From the NCBI GenBank assembly GCA_016936655.1, contig JAFGXL010000021.1, positions 159,881-223,880 on the forward strand: DNA of 64,000 bases, written 5' to 3'. A program made the translations under genes and the position numbers. This document shows, in pieces, positions 39,859 through 48,838 of the stretch (position 1 is its first letter; every line of letters starts with the position of its first letter). The DNA comes from Nitrospirota bacterium. Its GTDB lineage: Bacteria > Nitrospirota > Thermodesulfovibrionia > Thermodesulfovibrionales > Dissulfurispiraceae. The notes below the pieces were generated by a model that saw nothing but the letters and a program-made list of their open reading frames with translations, ran no database searches and was not told the DNA's origin.

Positions 39859-40875
39859 ATGATTATTGTAATGAATCCGAAATGCAGCAAGAGCGACCTT
39901 AAAACAGTGATGAAAAAGATCGAAGATCTTGGGCTGAGGGCTCACACTATTGTTGGTGTTGAGCGCACTGTTATAGGCGCAGTCGGCGATGAAAGAGGCA
40001 AAGACATGCTCCAGGATCTCGAGATGCTGCCCTCAGTTGACAAGGTGCTGCCTATCCTAAAACCGTACAAACTTGCGAGCAGAGAGTTTAGAAAAGAGTC
40101 GAGCATTGTTAAGATCGGGGAGGCAAAGTTTGGGCGGGGACACTTCGGCATAATTGCTGGCCCATGTTCAGTAGAGACAGAAAAACAGATTGTAGATACA
40201 GCGATGAAGGTAAAGAAGGCCGGAGCAAAGATGCTTAGAGGCGGAGCTTTCAAACCAAGGACTTCGCCATATGCATTTCAGGGGCTTGAGGAGAAGGGGC
40301 TTAAACTGCTCGCAAAGGCGCGGCAGGAGACAGGTCTGCCATTTGTCACGGAGGTCATAAATCCTGAAGATGTGGATCTTGTTGGTGAATATTCTGACAT
40401 GCTCCAGATAGGTGCAAGGAATGTGCAGAACTTTCCGCTGCTCAGAAGGGTTGGTAAATACGGGAAACCTGTTCTGCTTAAGCGTGGTCTGGCCACAACA
40501 ATACAGGAGTATCTTATGTCAGCAGAGTATGTTCTGTCTGAAGGCTGCAAAGACCTGATACTATGTGAGCGCGGCATAAGAACATTTGAGACATCAACAA
40601 GAAACACGCTTGACCTTTCAGCGATCCCTGTCGTGCAGGAGCTTTCGCATTTGCCTATTGTAGTTGATCCTTCGCACGCAACCGGCGCCAGAAAGTTTGT
40701 TGCCCCGATGTGTCTTGCCGCTATGGCATGCGGAGCTGACGGACTGCTAATAGAGGTGCATAATGATCCTCAGAATGCATTGTGCGATGGACCGCAGTCC
40801 CTTGATCCTAAAGATTTCAGCTCATTGATGAAAAAGCTGAACCAGATGTCAAAAGTGAGCAGCAAGAAGCTTTAA
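39859..40875 (+). CDS. aroF: 3-deoxy-7-phosphoheptulonate (DAHP) synthase
   Basis: Joins phosphoenolpyruvate and erythrose 4-phosphate in the first step of aromatic synthesis. The 338-residue protein has an N-terminal ferredoxin-like regulatory domain (1-70, MIIVMNPKCSKSDL) as in Thermotoga-type enzymes. The barrel follows with GPCSVET, KPRTSPYAFQG, LLKRGLATT and DPSHATG. The regulatory domain gives feedback control by aromatic amino acids; the leader upstream adds transcriptional control. GGGGGAG precedes the ATG. Confidence 0.96.
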   Translation: MIIVMNPKCSKSDLKTVMKKIEDLGLRAHTIVGVERTVIGAVGDERGKDMLQDLEMLPSVDKVLPILKPYKLASREFRKESSIVKIGEAKFGRGHFGIIAGPCSVETEKQIVDTAMKVKKAGAKMLRGGAFKPRTSPYAFQGLEEKGLKLLAKARQETGLPFVTEVINPEDVDLVGEYSDMLQIGARNVQNFPLLRRVGKYGKPVLLKRGLATTIQEYLMSAEYVLSEGCKDLILCERGIRTFETSTRNTLDLSAIPVVQELSHLPIVVDPSHATGARKFVAPMCLAAMACGADGLLIEVHNDPQNALCDGPQSLDPKDFSSLMKKLNQMSKVSSKKL

Positions 40876-40982
40876 GTGTACAAATTTCGTATAGTTTTGT
40901 ATTGCAAAAAAATATTCAGCCTTATAATAAACGCTAATTGTGTATGTTAAGTGAATTGAAAATATTGTAGGGGGATATAGGC

Positions 40983-42209
40983 GTGAAGAATAAAGGCTGG
41001 GTAGTTACTGCTGCTGGAACAGGGCTTAATCTCGCATTAGGTGTTTTGTACGCATGGAGCATTTTTGGCAAACAGTTTACAGAAGCAGTTGATAAGGGCG
41101 GTTTTGGCTGGACAAAAACTCAGGCCACTCTTCCATATACTATAGCTATAGCCTTCTTTGCTCTGATGATGGTGCCTGCAGGACGGCTTCAGGACAGATT
41201 TGGCCCGAGAGTTGTTGCTACAGCAGGAGCGATTCTTACAGGCATAGGCTTAATCGTCACCAGTTTTGCTTCATCGCAAAATGCCTTTCCAGCTCTCTTT
41301 GGTTTTGGACTTTTGTGCGGCACAGGATTTGGTCTTGGTTATGCTGCTGCTACTCCTGCTGCTGTAAAGTGGTTTCCGCCAGAGAAAAAGGGTCTTATAA
41401 CAGGGCTTGTTGTAAGCGGATTCGGACTTGCGCCTGTATATATTGCTCCTCTCAGCAAATATCTGCTCTCATCCTACGGACTTAACTCATCATTTATGAT
41501 TTTTGGAATAGTCTTTTTTGTGTTGACAACACTTTTTGCGCAGTTCATAAAAAATCCGCAGCATGCGGCAGTTGCGGCAAGCAGCTCAGGTAGCAGCAGC
41601 TCCTGCAGAAGCGACTATTCATGCAGGGAGATGGTGAAAGACACAAGGTTTTATATGCTCTACATTGAGTATGCCTGCGCAGCAACAGCAGGGCTTATGA
41701 TAATAGGGCATCTGGCAAAGATAGTCTCTATTCAGGCTCCGAATGCCGCTGCAATAGGTTTTTTGCTAGTGGCGCTGCTCGCAATATTTAATGCTGGCGG
41801 CAGGATAGTTGCAGGAATAGTTTCAGACTATATCGGCAGGGTTGTAACAATGTCTATTGTCTTTGTAGTGCAGGCAATAGTTATGTTCTTTTTTTCGCAG
41901 TTCGACACAGTAGCGACATTTATAGCCGGAGCAGCTCTTGTAGGATTCAACTACGGCGCATGCCTGTCTCTATTCCCAGCAACTGCTGCTGACTACTGGG
42001 GCACAAAAAACCTTGGGCTCAACTATGGAATACTCTTTACAGCATGGGGAGTAGGCGGCGTATTCGGACCTATCCTTGCAGGCAGGATAGCGGATGCAAC
42101 AGGCAGTTATGCAGCAGCCTTCAATATAGCAGGCGTAATTCTTATGTTTGCTGCAGTACTCACTTTTTTAACATTTGCTGGCATAGGACAAAACAGCAAA
42201 AAGTCTTGA
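40983..42209 (+). CDS. OFA-type major facilitator transporter
   Basis: A 408-residue MFS protein with twelve predicted transmembrane segments. The opening GTGLNLALGVLYAWSIFGKQ and GYAAATPAAVKWFPPEKKGLITG are typical of the oxalate/formate antiporter (OFA) family. A Ser-rich central loop (SSSGSSSSC) separates the halves. The substrate is likely a small organic anion but cannot be read here. Start is GTG with AGGGGG upstream; the gene stands alone and ends at a terminator. Confidence 0.85.
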   Translation: MKNKGWVVTAAGTGLNLALGVLYAWSIFGKQFTEAVDKGGFGWTKTQATLPYTIAIAFFALMMVPAGRLQDRFGPRVVATAGAILTGIGLIVTSFASSQNAFPALFGFGLLCGTGFGLGYAAATPAAVKWFPPEKKGLITGLVVSGFGLAPVYIAPLSKYLLSSYGLNSSFMIFGIVFFVLTTLFAQFIKNPQHAAVAASSSGSSSSCRSDYSCREMVKDTRFYMLYIEYACAATAGLMIIGHLAKIVSIQAPNAAAIGFLLVALLAIFNAGGRIVAGIVSDYIGRVVTMSIVFVVQAIVMFFFSQFDTVATFIAGAALVGFNYGACLSLFPATAADYWGTKNLGLNYGILFTAWGVGGVFGPILAGRIADATGSYAAAFNIAGVILMFAAVLTFLTFAGIGQNSKKS

Positions 42210-42238
42210 TAAGACTACAGATAGATTAAAGGTCACAG

Positions 42239-42273
42239 AAAATGCGCTGGTCACTTTGTCAGCGCATTTTTTT
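42239..42273 (+). terminator. Intrinsic terminator after the OFA transporter
   Basis: An 11-bp stem (42239-42249 with 42260-42270) with a ten-base loop is followed by a T-run to 42273. Confidence 0.9.
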
Positions 42274-42381
42274 ATATATACATAGAGGGTAGTTATAACT
42301 GCCTGGATGTAATAGTTATTTTCAGAATTTTAAAGGCATATCTATAAATGCCGATAAATAAAACAAAGGAAGGAGCAGGCC

Positions 42382-42504
42382 ATGGACAGGCAGAGCATAA
42401 AAGAAGTTGTATCTATTTTAATGGAGAGTTCGCTTTATTTTGGCACATCCCTGAGGGATAGATGGGAACTGGTTCAGAGTCTAGCAACGCGTATTAAGGG
42501 TTAA
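42382..42504 (+). CDS. Small conserved-looking protein, 40 aa
   Basis: A short frame with GGAAGGAG ahead of the ATG and a terminator after it. The sequence (KEVVSILMESSLYFGTSLRD and then WELVQSLATRIKG) is a helix-turn-helix-length amphipathic pattern. I have the impression of similar 40-50-residue proteins with a SLYFxLxLRxR core in Nitrospirota-like genomes. Its function is unknown. The ribosome-binding site and own terminator support it as a real gene. Confidence 0.5.
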   Translation: MDRQSIKEVVSILMESSLYFGTSLRDRWELVQSLATRIKG

Positions 42505-42537
42505 TAACTCATCTCTCCCTCCCTCCTCTATAATTTG

Positions 42538-42562
42538 AGCGCTGCGAAATCAGCGCTTTTTT
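42538..42562 (+). terminator. Intrinsic terminator after the 40-aa gene
   Basis: AGCGCTG (42538-42544) pairs with CAGCGCT (42551-42557) around CGAAAT, followed by six T. Confidence 0.85.
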
Positions 42563-42600
42563 GTTGTTAAATCCAAGCCTGTATTTTTCGGATATTTCCC

Positions 42601-42630
42601 TTGTTGTTTATATTTTGAATCTTATATAAT
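42601..42630 (+). promoter_or_regulatory. Promoter of the toxin-antitoxin locus
   Basis: TTGTTG (42601-42606) and TATAAT (42625-42630) are 18 bp apart. The -10 ends six bases before the antitoxin ATG, with no ribosome-binding site, so the message should be leaderless. Confidence 0.5.
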
Positions 42631-42636
42631 GAGATT

Positions 42637-42855
42637 ATGAAAGTAACAGCGCTAAAAGAAAATGCAATCGGCATGATCGAAAGCCTTTCTGAGGAAAAAC
42701 TCAAGGAGGCTGTTGATTATCTTAAATACCTGCAGGGTGATTATGATGCTTATAGCGTGCACGAAAAAGTAAAACAATCATTATGTGAGGTCAAGTTAAT
42801 AAAGAACGGGAAGGTAAAGCAAAAGGCACTCAAAGAGTTCCTCAGTGAATTATAG
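42637..42855 (+). CDS. Antitoxin-like protein (DUF2281/RelB-like)
   Basis: A 72-residue mostly helical, charged protein: EKLKEAVDYLKYLQGDYDAY resembles the short antitoxins of the DUF2281/RelB-like groups that precede RelE toxins. The last eleven bases overlap the start of a RelE-family frame, the usual arrangement of a type II toxin-antitoxin pair. Absence of a clear DNA-binding fold makes the assignment rest mainly on context. Confidence 0.6.
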   Translation: MKVTALKENAIGMIESLSEEKLKEAVDYLKYLQGDYDAYSVHEKVKQSLCEVKLIKNGKVKQKALKEFLSEL

Positions 42856-43191
42856 AATCATTCCTACGCCATCATTCCAGAGAGATGCAAAAAATCTAAA
42901 AAAAAGTATCGTCACATTGTCGCAGATCTAGAAAAATTGGCCACTTTACTTACTGATAATCCTGTTTGCGGAGATGCGACTCCTGGATTGGAAGGCAAGA
43001 TGTTTAAAGTCAGACTTGCGAGCTCTGATATGGGAAAGGGCAAGTCCGGCGGATTCCGTGTCATCTATTTTATCAGCAATCCTGAAAGTGCTATTTACCT
43101 TTTGTCGATATATGCTAAGGCGTACAAAGAGAATATCGACTCTTCAGAGATAAAAATGCTTATGAAGCAGATTGGACTTTGGGATGAATAG
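42845..43191 (+). pseudogene. RelE/ParE-family toxin, frameshifted at an A-run
   Basis: From GTG 42845 the frame encodes NYRIIPTPSFQRDAKNLKK, a normal RelE N-terminus, and then stops at 42931 after out-of-frame residues. One frame back, the sequence continues KYRHIVADLEKLATLL, GLEGKMFKVRLASSD, GKSGGFRVIYFI and LLSIYAKAYKENID to a stop at 43191. The switch lies at seven A (42899-42905) followed by G. Either one A has been lost, or ribosomes slip -1 on A-AAA-AAA. Joined length is about 115 residues, full size for the family. Confidence 0.7.
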
Positions 43192-43301
43192 ACTCGTATT
43201 GTTAGATTGAGGGTATAATATTCAAGATTTATTTGTTAGTGCCTATTGAAAAAAATATCCAATATCTTTTTATAAACACAAATGATCAGCAGGAGGATGT
43301 T

Positions 43302-43883
43302 ATGAAGAAGTCATTCGGCGCAAAGACACTTGTTTTCCCCACGCCGGTATGGGTAATCGGCAGTTATGACAAAGCAGGCAAGCCTAATGTTATGACTATC
43401 GCATGGGGCGGCATCTGCTGCTCAAGCCCAACGAGCGTTGCGGTATCAATTAGAAAAGCTACTTACAGCTATGCCAATGTTTCAGAACGCAGGGCATTTA
43501 CTGTTAATGTCCCTTCAGAGAAGTTTGCAAAAGAGGCTGACTATTTCGGCATTGCATCAGGCAGAGATGTGGACAAGTTTGCAGTTTCTGGACTCACGCC
43601 TGTAAAGAGCGAGCTGGTTGATGCGCCGTATATAAAAGAATTTCCGATGATACTTGAGTGTAAAGTAACAAATATTGTCGAGATCGGTCTGCATACACAG
43701 TTTATTGGAGAGATTATTGATGTAAAGGCTGATGAGTCGGTGTTGAATGAAAAGGGCTTGCCTGATATTGAAAAAGTGAAGCCTATAATCTTTAGCCCCG
43801 AGATGCGTGGTTATCATGGAGTCGGGGCTTTTCTTGGTAATGCGTTTTCGATAGGCAAGGATTATAAAGGATTAAATCAATAA
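43302..43883 (+). CDS. Flavin reductase family protein (flavoredoxin-like)
   Basis: A 193-residue FMN-binding split barrel. [25 protein letters not shown] near 15-40 and [10 protein letters not shown] near 67 match the flavoredoxin branch of the flavin reductase family, frequent in anaerobes. GGAGGATGTT precedes the ATG at 43302; the upstream in-frame start at 43233 lacks such a site. The electron partner is unknown. A GCAAGC/GCTTGC hairpin lies just after its stop. Confidence 0.85.
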   Translation: MKKSFGAKTLVFPTPVWVIGSYDKAGKPNVMTIAWGGICCSSPTSVAVSIRKATYSYANVSERRAFTVNVPSEKFAKEADYFGIASGRDVDKFAVSGLTPVKSELVDAPYIKEFPMILECKVTNIVEIGLHTQFIGEIIDVKADESVLNEKGLPDIEKVKPIIFSPEMRGYHGVGAFLGNAFSIGKDYKGLNQ

Positions 43884-43905
43884 AGCTTGCAAGCAAGGGC
43901 TTGCA

Positions 43906-43936
43906 TTGACTTTGTCTAAAGCGTATGGGCTAAAAT
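43906..43936 (+). promoter_or_regulatory. Promoter of the cobalamin operon
   Basis: TTGACT (43906-43911) and TAAAAT (43931-43936) with a 19-bp spacer lie directly before the riboswitch. The spacing is slightly long, so the call is moderate. Confidence 0.45.
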
Positions 43937-43939
43937 ACC

Positions 43940-44125
43940 GCTGTCAGGTGCAGAAATGCCTAATAGGGAATCCCGTGAAGCGAAGCCTATTCGGGAGCGG
44001 TCCCGCCGCTGTAACCGGTGACGAAAGCCGATGGTGCCACTGGTCGTTTACGACCGGGAAGGCAGGCAAGTAGGAAGATCCGGGAGCCAGAAGACCTGCC
44101 TGATATGACAGTCCATAGCTCGTAT
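43940..44125 (+). ncRNA. Cobalamin (AdoCbl) riboswitch
   Basis: The conserved parts of the cobalamin aptamer appear in order: CAGGTGCAGAAATGCC, AGGGAATCCCGTGAA, the central GCGGTCCCGCCGCTGTAA, and the B12-box region ATGGTGCCACTG with GGGAAGGCAGG and GCCAGAAGACCTGCCTG. It precedes cobU by about 140 bp and is followed by a terminator, so ligand binding should stop transcription of the operon. Confidence 0.93.
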
Positions 44126-44204
44126 GCTGCTTAGTTATAAATATGTTATGAGCTCTAAATCCTTCCCGGGATGAGGAAGGTGGGGATGAAGTTAAACAGG
44201 GTGC

Positions 44205-44240
44205 AATCCTCCGGTTTGTAAATTACCGGGGGATTTTTTA
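44205..44240 (+). terminator. Riboswitch expression-platform terminator
   Basis: AATCCTCCGGT (44205-44215) pairs with ACCGGGGGATT (44225-44235, one wobble), followed by a T-run. A second hairpin, CCTTCC/GGAAGG at 44161-44180, may belong to the alternative fold. The layout indicates control by premature termination rather than by hiding the ribosome-binding site, which lies further down. Confidence 0.82.
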
Positions 44241-44261
44241 TTTAATGGAGAGATCGGGTTG

Positions 44262-44786
44262 ATGGAAAGGATAAATTGCATAAGGCTTTTTATAGGCGGG
44301 GCTCGGTGCGGAAAGAGCAGAGCAGCATTGTCTGAAGCATCAGCATTGCCCGGCAAAAAGGCATATATCGCAACAGCGCAGGCGTTTGATGATGAGATGG
44401 CAGAGAGGATTAAAAAACATAAAGAGGAACGCAGCGAAGACTGGGGAACATTTGAATCGCCTCTGGGCATTGCAGCGCTTCTGCCAAAGCTCAGTAGAGA
44501 ATATGATGTGATAATTATTGATTGTCTAACACTATGGCTTTCGAATCTTATGATGTCTGGCAAGAGTTTTAATCAGGAAATAGATTTATTTATTGCATCA
44601 CTTAAAGATGCCGGTTCGCATGCAGCAGTTTTCATAGTCACAAATGAGGTTGGACAGGGTATTGTGCCTGACAACGCTTTTGCAAGACAGTTCAGGGATC
44701 AGGCAGGCTTTCTTAATCAAAAGACAGCAGCATCATCTGATGAGGTTTTTTTGGTTACAGCAGGCATACCGCTGAAAATAAAATAA
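44262..44786 (+). CDS. cobU: Adenosylcobinamide kinase / phosphate guanylyltransferase
   Basis: A 174-residue bifunctional enzyme that phosphorylates adenosylcobinamide and then attaches GMP. The P-loop is GGARCGKSRAA near 12-22, with HKEERSEDW and DCLTLWLSNLM following, and VTNEVGQGIVP near 128. The ATG at 44262 has GGAGAG 9 bases upstream; a TTG just before it is not preferred. First gene after the riboswitch. Confidence 0.95.
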   Translation: MERINCIRLFIGGARCGKSRAALSEASALPGKKAYIATAQAFDDEMAERIKKHKEERSEDWGTFESPLGIAALLPKLSREYDVIIIDCLTLWLSNLMMSGKSFNQEIDLFIASLKDAGSHAAVFIVTNEVGQGIVPDNAFARQFRDQAGFLNQKTAASSDEVFLVTAGIPLKIK

Positions 44787-44834
44787 GAGATTAAACTTAT
44801 TAAGATGATTAGTCAAAAAGGAGAATAGATCTAA

Positions 44835-45884
44835 ATGTTTCAAGATACGATTAATAAGATCAGGCCGCTTCAGAAGCAGTGGTTTGAGAAGGCGCAGCAG
44901 AGGCTTGACAACCTAACAAAGCCTATCAGAAGCCTTGGCAGGCTCGAGGAGTTTGCTGCAAGGCTTGTTGCCATAAAAGAGGATGCATCGCCTATTCTTG
45001 ATAAAAAAGCGATATTCACATTCGCTGGCGATCATGGTGTTACTGATGAGGGAGTTTCAGCATTTCCAAAAGAAGTTACGCAGCAGATGGTTTTTAATTT
45101 CCTCAGAGGAGGGGCAGGCATAAATGTGCTTGCTCGTCACGCAGGCGCAGAGGTTGTGGTTGTTGATGTAGGGGTAGCGCACGAGTTTGAAAAAGCTGAG
45201 GGTCTGCTCAACTTTAAGGTAGTGCATGGCACAAAGAATTTTACTCTCGGCCCTGCGATGACAAGGGATGAGGCTCTTAAGTGCATAAACGCAGGCATTG
45301 AGATAGCTAAGGGGTATGCTAGAAAGGGATGCAAAATTTTCGGCACAGGCGAGATGGGTATAGGAAATACAACTCCATCCAGCGCCATAACTGCTGTCAT
45401 AACAGGCAGGCCGGTGGCAGAAGTTACAGGCAGGGGAACTGGAATTGATGATGATGCGCATACAAACAAAGTGCGTGTTATAGAAAAGGGTATAGAAGTG
45501 AACAAACCTTCTGCTGCTGATGCCCTCGATGTGCTGGCAAAAGTCGGAGGCGCAGAGATAGGAGGCATAGCAGGCCTTATACTTGGAGCTGCTTCATTAA
45601 GAATACCTGTTGTTGTGGATGGGTTCATATCAACAGCAGGAGCGTTGATCGCTTATGAACTGAAGCCTGAGTGTGCTGAGTATATGTTCGCAGCGCACAG
45701 CTCTGTTGAGCCCGGACATAAGGTTATGCTCGAAAAGATAGGTCTTAAGCCGATACTTGATCTGAACATGAGGCTAGGCGAAGGAACAGGCGCTGCTGTT
45801 GCCATGATGGTGATAGAAGCAGGACTCAAGATATACAGGGAGATGGCCACATTTGGAGAGGCCGGAGTAGCATCGGGCAACTGA
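44835..45884 (+). CDS. cobT: Nicotinate-nucleotide-dimethylbenzimidazole phosphoribosyltransferase
   Basis: Makes the alpha-ribazole phosphate that becomes the lower ligand of B12. The 349-residue protein has [14 protein letters not shown] at the N-terminus, [14 protein letters not shown] in the base-binding region, [13 protein letters not shown], and the catalytic Glu in [12 protein letters not shown] near the C-terminus. AAAGGAGAA lies upstream of the ATG. Confidence 0.96.
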   Translation: MFQDTINKIRPLQKQWFEKAQQRLDNLTKPIRSLGRLEEFAARLVAIKEDASPILDKKAIFTFAGDHGVTDEGVSAFPKEVTQQMVFNFLRGGAGINVLARHAGAEVVVVDVGVAHEFEKAEGLLNFKVVHGTKNFTLGPAMTRDEALKCINAGIEIAKGYARKGCKIFGTGEMGIGNTTPSSAITAVITGRPVAEVTGRGTGIDDDAHTNKVRVIEKGIEVNKPSAADALDVLAKVGGAEIGGIAGLILGAASLRIPVVVDGFISTAGALIAYELKPECAEYMFAAHSSVEPGHKVMLEKIGLKPILDLNMRLGEGTGAAVAMMVIEAGLKIYREMATFGEAGVASGN

Positions 45885-45889
45885 TAATA

Positions 45890-46705
45890 ATGAGACAGAT
45901 AATGCTAGCCATACAGTTTCTTACCATCCTGCCTATGAAGATAAGAGGCGATGTAAGTACAGGACAGTTAGCTGCATCAGTAGCATTTTTTCCGCTTGTC
46001 GGTGCTCTGCAGGGGCTTTTATTGGCTGGCGCCGCGACTGTATTAATGGAAATACTTTCTTCTGAACTGACATCAGGTCTTGTTATTGCCTTGTCAGTTC
46101 TTATAAATGGAGGGCTGCACATTGATGGGCTGTCAGATACATTTGACGGGCTTGCTGTAAAACCATCAGGCAGCAGGGCAGATGCTATAAAAAAAAGGCT
46201 CGCTGTTATGAAGGACAGCGCTGCTGGAGCTATTGGCGTAACAGCGATAGTTATTCTTGTAATGCTCAAATACCTGCTAATAGCTAATCTATTAGCTATG
46301 GAATGGTTTTATGTGGCATTAAGTTTTATTGTTATTGTGCCGGTACTCTCAAGATGGGCGATGGTTATAGCTTTAAAGCGCAGTATGCCTGCATCTGATA
46401 CAGGCCTCGGAAATATCTTCATCAAAAATATTGATCAAAAAATTATGTTGTCAGCTAATTTGATTACTTTTGGCATATGCATATTTGTGATGATTCCGCA
46501 TCTCGCAGCTGAGTACGCAGGATGGGTTATATCGATGATGATAATTCTTGTATCTTTTGTGTATGTATTTAGCATAGTAAGCGTTAAATTTCTTGACGCA
46601 AAATTCGGCGGACTTACAGGAGACCATGCAGGAGCTCTATGTGAGGTGTCTGAAATAATTATTCTTCTTCTGGTGAGTATATGGTCAGGACTATATATCT
46701 TGTAA
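45890..46705 (+). CDS. cobS: Adenosylcobinamide-GDP ribazoletransferase (cobalamin synthase)
   Basis: A 271-residue polytopic membrane enzyme that joins adenosylcobinamide-GDP with alpha-ribazole. The acidic metal-binding motif HIDGLSDTFDG is near residue 81, and GDHAGALCEVSEIIILL closes the protein. It overlaps the following phosphatase gene by 25 bases. Confidence 0.95.
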   Translation: MRQIMLAIQFLTILPMKIRGDVSTGQLAASVAFFPLVGALQGLLLAGAATVLMEILSSELTSGLVIALSVLINGGLHIDGLSDTFDGLAVKPSGSRADAIKKRLAVMKDSAAGAIGVTAIVILVMLKYLLIANLLAMEWFYVALSFIVIVPVLSRWAMVIALKRSMPASDTGLGNIFIKNIDQKIMLSANLITFGICIFVMIPHLAAEYAGWVISMMIILVSFVYVFSIVSVKFLDAKFGGLTGDHAGALCEVSEIIILLLVSIWSGLYIL

Positions 46706-47316
46706 GACATGGCGAGACTGTAGGCCATAAAGACGGACACTACAAAGGCAGCATGGATATACCGCTGTCTGATCGCGGTGCAGAACAGGTGAGCAGGTCA
46801 GCAGAGTTTATAGCAGCACAGATTAAAAGAAGGAACAATAGCCGGGAATCTTTTCTGAAAATATTTTCTTCTCCTTTAAGCCGGGCTCGCAGGAGCGCAG
46901 AGATCATAGCGGATAAGCTCGGTACAAAACCGATGCAGATTGATGAACTGCGGGAACGCAGCTTCGGACTATGGGAAGGAATGACATATATGGAGATTGC
47001 GGAAAAATATCCTGAAGAGTTCTCATGCTGGCGCTCTAACCCTCTAGAGTTCAGTCCGCCTGAAGGTGAAAGCACGCTTGCAGTAAATACCCGAGTCCTT
47101 TCTGTTCTGGACAGGTTTTTGGTCAGCAGCTCCGATGGAGAGAGCATAATCATAGTAGCTCATGGCGGAGTAAACAGGGTTATGCTCTGCGGATTTTTAG
47201 GAATGCCTCTTGAACATATATTCAGGGTTGATCAGGATTTTGCCGGAGTAAGCATTATAGAGATGTGGGATGAGCTGCCTGTTGTGAAGCTGCTAAACTG
47301 GAGCATGAATGGCTAG
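46681..47316 (+). CDS. cobC: Histidine phosphatase, probable alpha-ribazole phosphatase
   Basis: A 211-residue member of the histidine phosphatase superfamily: LVRHGET at 6-12 holds the catalytic His-Arg-His-Gly, with HGGVNRVMLCGFLGMP carrying the second His. Placement between cobS and cobQ points to removal of the 5'-phosphate of alpha-ribazole or cobalamin phosphate. It overlaps both neighbours. Confidence 0.82.
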   Translation: MVRTIYLVRHGETVGHKDGHYKGSMDIPLSDRGAEQVSRSAEFIAAQIKRRNNSRESFLKIFSSPLSRARRSAEIIADKLGTKPMQIDELRERSFGLWEGMTYMEIAEKYPEEFSCWRSNPLEFSPPEGESTLAVNTRVLSVLDRFLVSSSDGESIIIVAHGGVNRVMLCGFLGMPLEHIFRVDQDFAGVSIIEMWDELPVVKLLNWSMNG

Positions 47317-48838
47317 AGCCCTTATGGTGCTCGGTACAGGATCAGGAGCAGGCAAGAGCCTGATAACTGCCGCGCTATGCAGGATCTTTTCTGATATGGG
47401 CATAAAAACAGCTCCGTTCAAAGCGCAAAATATGGCTCTCAACTCTTTTGTAACAGCAGAGGGCGCTGAGATAGGAAGGGCTCAAGCGTTGCAGGCAGAA
47501 GCAGCGCGTGTGGAGCCTGAAGCAGATATGAATCCTGTGCTTCTTAAATCATCAGGAGAAAACGGATGCCAGGTGATAATACACGGAGCTGTTTATTCAA
47601 CAATGAAGGCGAGAGATTATTACTTCTCGAAGAATGTAACATGGGAAGCTGTAACAGAATCATACAACAGGCTCAGTTCAAAAAATGATCTTATAATCAT
47701 GGAAGGAGCAGGCAGCCCGGCAGAGATTAATCTTTTGAATGAGGACATTGTTAATATCAGCGCTGCGAAATATGCAAAAGCACCTGCTCTACTTGTCGGC
47801 GATATAGATAAGGGAGGAGTGTTTGCGTCACTCTACGGCACAATAAAGCTGTTGGGCAGGGATGCAAAATTGATCAAGGGTTTTGTCATCAATAAGTTCA
47901 GAGGAGATGTTTCTATACTTGAGCCGGGACTTAAAATGATAAGTGATTTAACTAGAAGACCAGTGCTCGGAGTTCTTCCATATGTTTACCAAATTGGCCT
48001 GCCTGAAGAGGATGGGCTTCCATTGAGTATAAGAACAGAATATAGAACACAGAACACAGACAGCGGAACTGTGCAGCAAGATTTTATAAAGATAGTTGTC
48101 GTTAAGCTTAGGTATATATCAAACTTTACGGATTTTGACGCACTCGCACTTGAGCCTGATGTTGATTTGACATACTCAGTAAATCCGCTTGATATTGAAA
48201 ATGCAGATATTGTTATAGTTCCGGGATCTAAAAACAGTGTTGTTGATCTTGAATTTCTGAAAAAATCAGGTATTGGTAAGAGCATAATCAGGGCTTATGA
48301 AAATGGCGTACAGATAATAGGCATATGCGGCGGCTATCAGATGCTCGGCAGAAGGATACTAGACCCTGATGCAGTCGAGAGCAGTCATAAAGAGATGAGT
48401 GCTCTCGATTTGCTAGACATAGAGACGGTATTCAATAAAAAGAAGATTGTGCGACAGGTTGATGCCCTTGTATGCAACAGTTTGATTATTGAAACCCCAC
48501 ACAGCAAAGATGCGCTTAGACTGCGCGGATATGAAATACACATGGGAGAGTCGAGCGGCAGCAGCGGACTCTTCAGCATAACTCCGATCGGCAGCGCCGC
48601 CAGGATCGACGATGGAGCGCTTAATCGCAACTGCTGGGGCACATACATTCATGGCATATTTGACAATGATCAGTTCAGAAGGGGAGTGCTTAACAGAGTG
48701 CTGGTTAACAAAGGGCAGAAGCCCATTGTTACTGGCATAAACTATAACAATGCCAGAGATGAGTCTATAAACAGAATAGCCTGTTGTGTTAGAGATCATC
48801 TTGATATGGACTCAATTAAAAAGCTGGTGAAGTTGTGA
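47309..48838 (+). CDS. cobQ: Cobyric acid synthase
   Basis: A 509-residue glutamine amidotransferase that amidates four side chains of adenosylcobyrinic acid diamide. The ATPase-like N-terminus has GTGSGAGKSLITAALCRI and FKAQNMALNSF; the C-terminal amidotransferase half has the Cys nucleophile in GICGGYQMLG and the catalytic His in GTYIHGIFDND. Its start overlaps the phosphatase gene by 8 bases and its stop overlaps cbiB (GTGA). Confidence 0.96.
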   Translation: MARALMVLGTGSGAGKSLITAALCRIFSDMGIKTAPFKAQNMALNSFVTAEGAEIGRAQALQAEAARVEPEADMNPVLLKSSGENGCQVIIHGAVYSTMKARDYYFSKNVTWEAVTESYNRLSSKNDLIIMEGAGSPAEINLLNEDIVNISAAKYAKAPALLVGDIDKGGVFASLYGTIKLLGRDAKLIKGFVINKFRGDVSILEPGLKMISDLTRRPVLGVLPYVYQIGLPEEDGLPLSIRTEYRTQNTDSGTVQQDFIKIVVVKLRYISNFTDFDALALEPDVDLTYSVNPLDIENADIVIVPGSKNSVVDLEFLKKSGIGKSIIRAYENGVQIIGICGGYQMLGRRILDPDAVESSHKEMSALDLLDIETVFNKKKIVRQVDALVCNSLIIETPHSKDALRLRGYEIHMGESSGSSGLFSITPIGSAARIDDGALNRNCWGTYIHGIFDNDQFRRGVLNRVLVNKGQKPIVTGINYNNARDESINRIACCVRDHLDMDSIKKLVKL

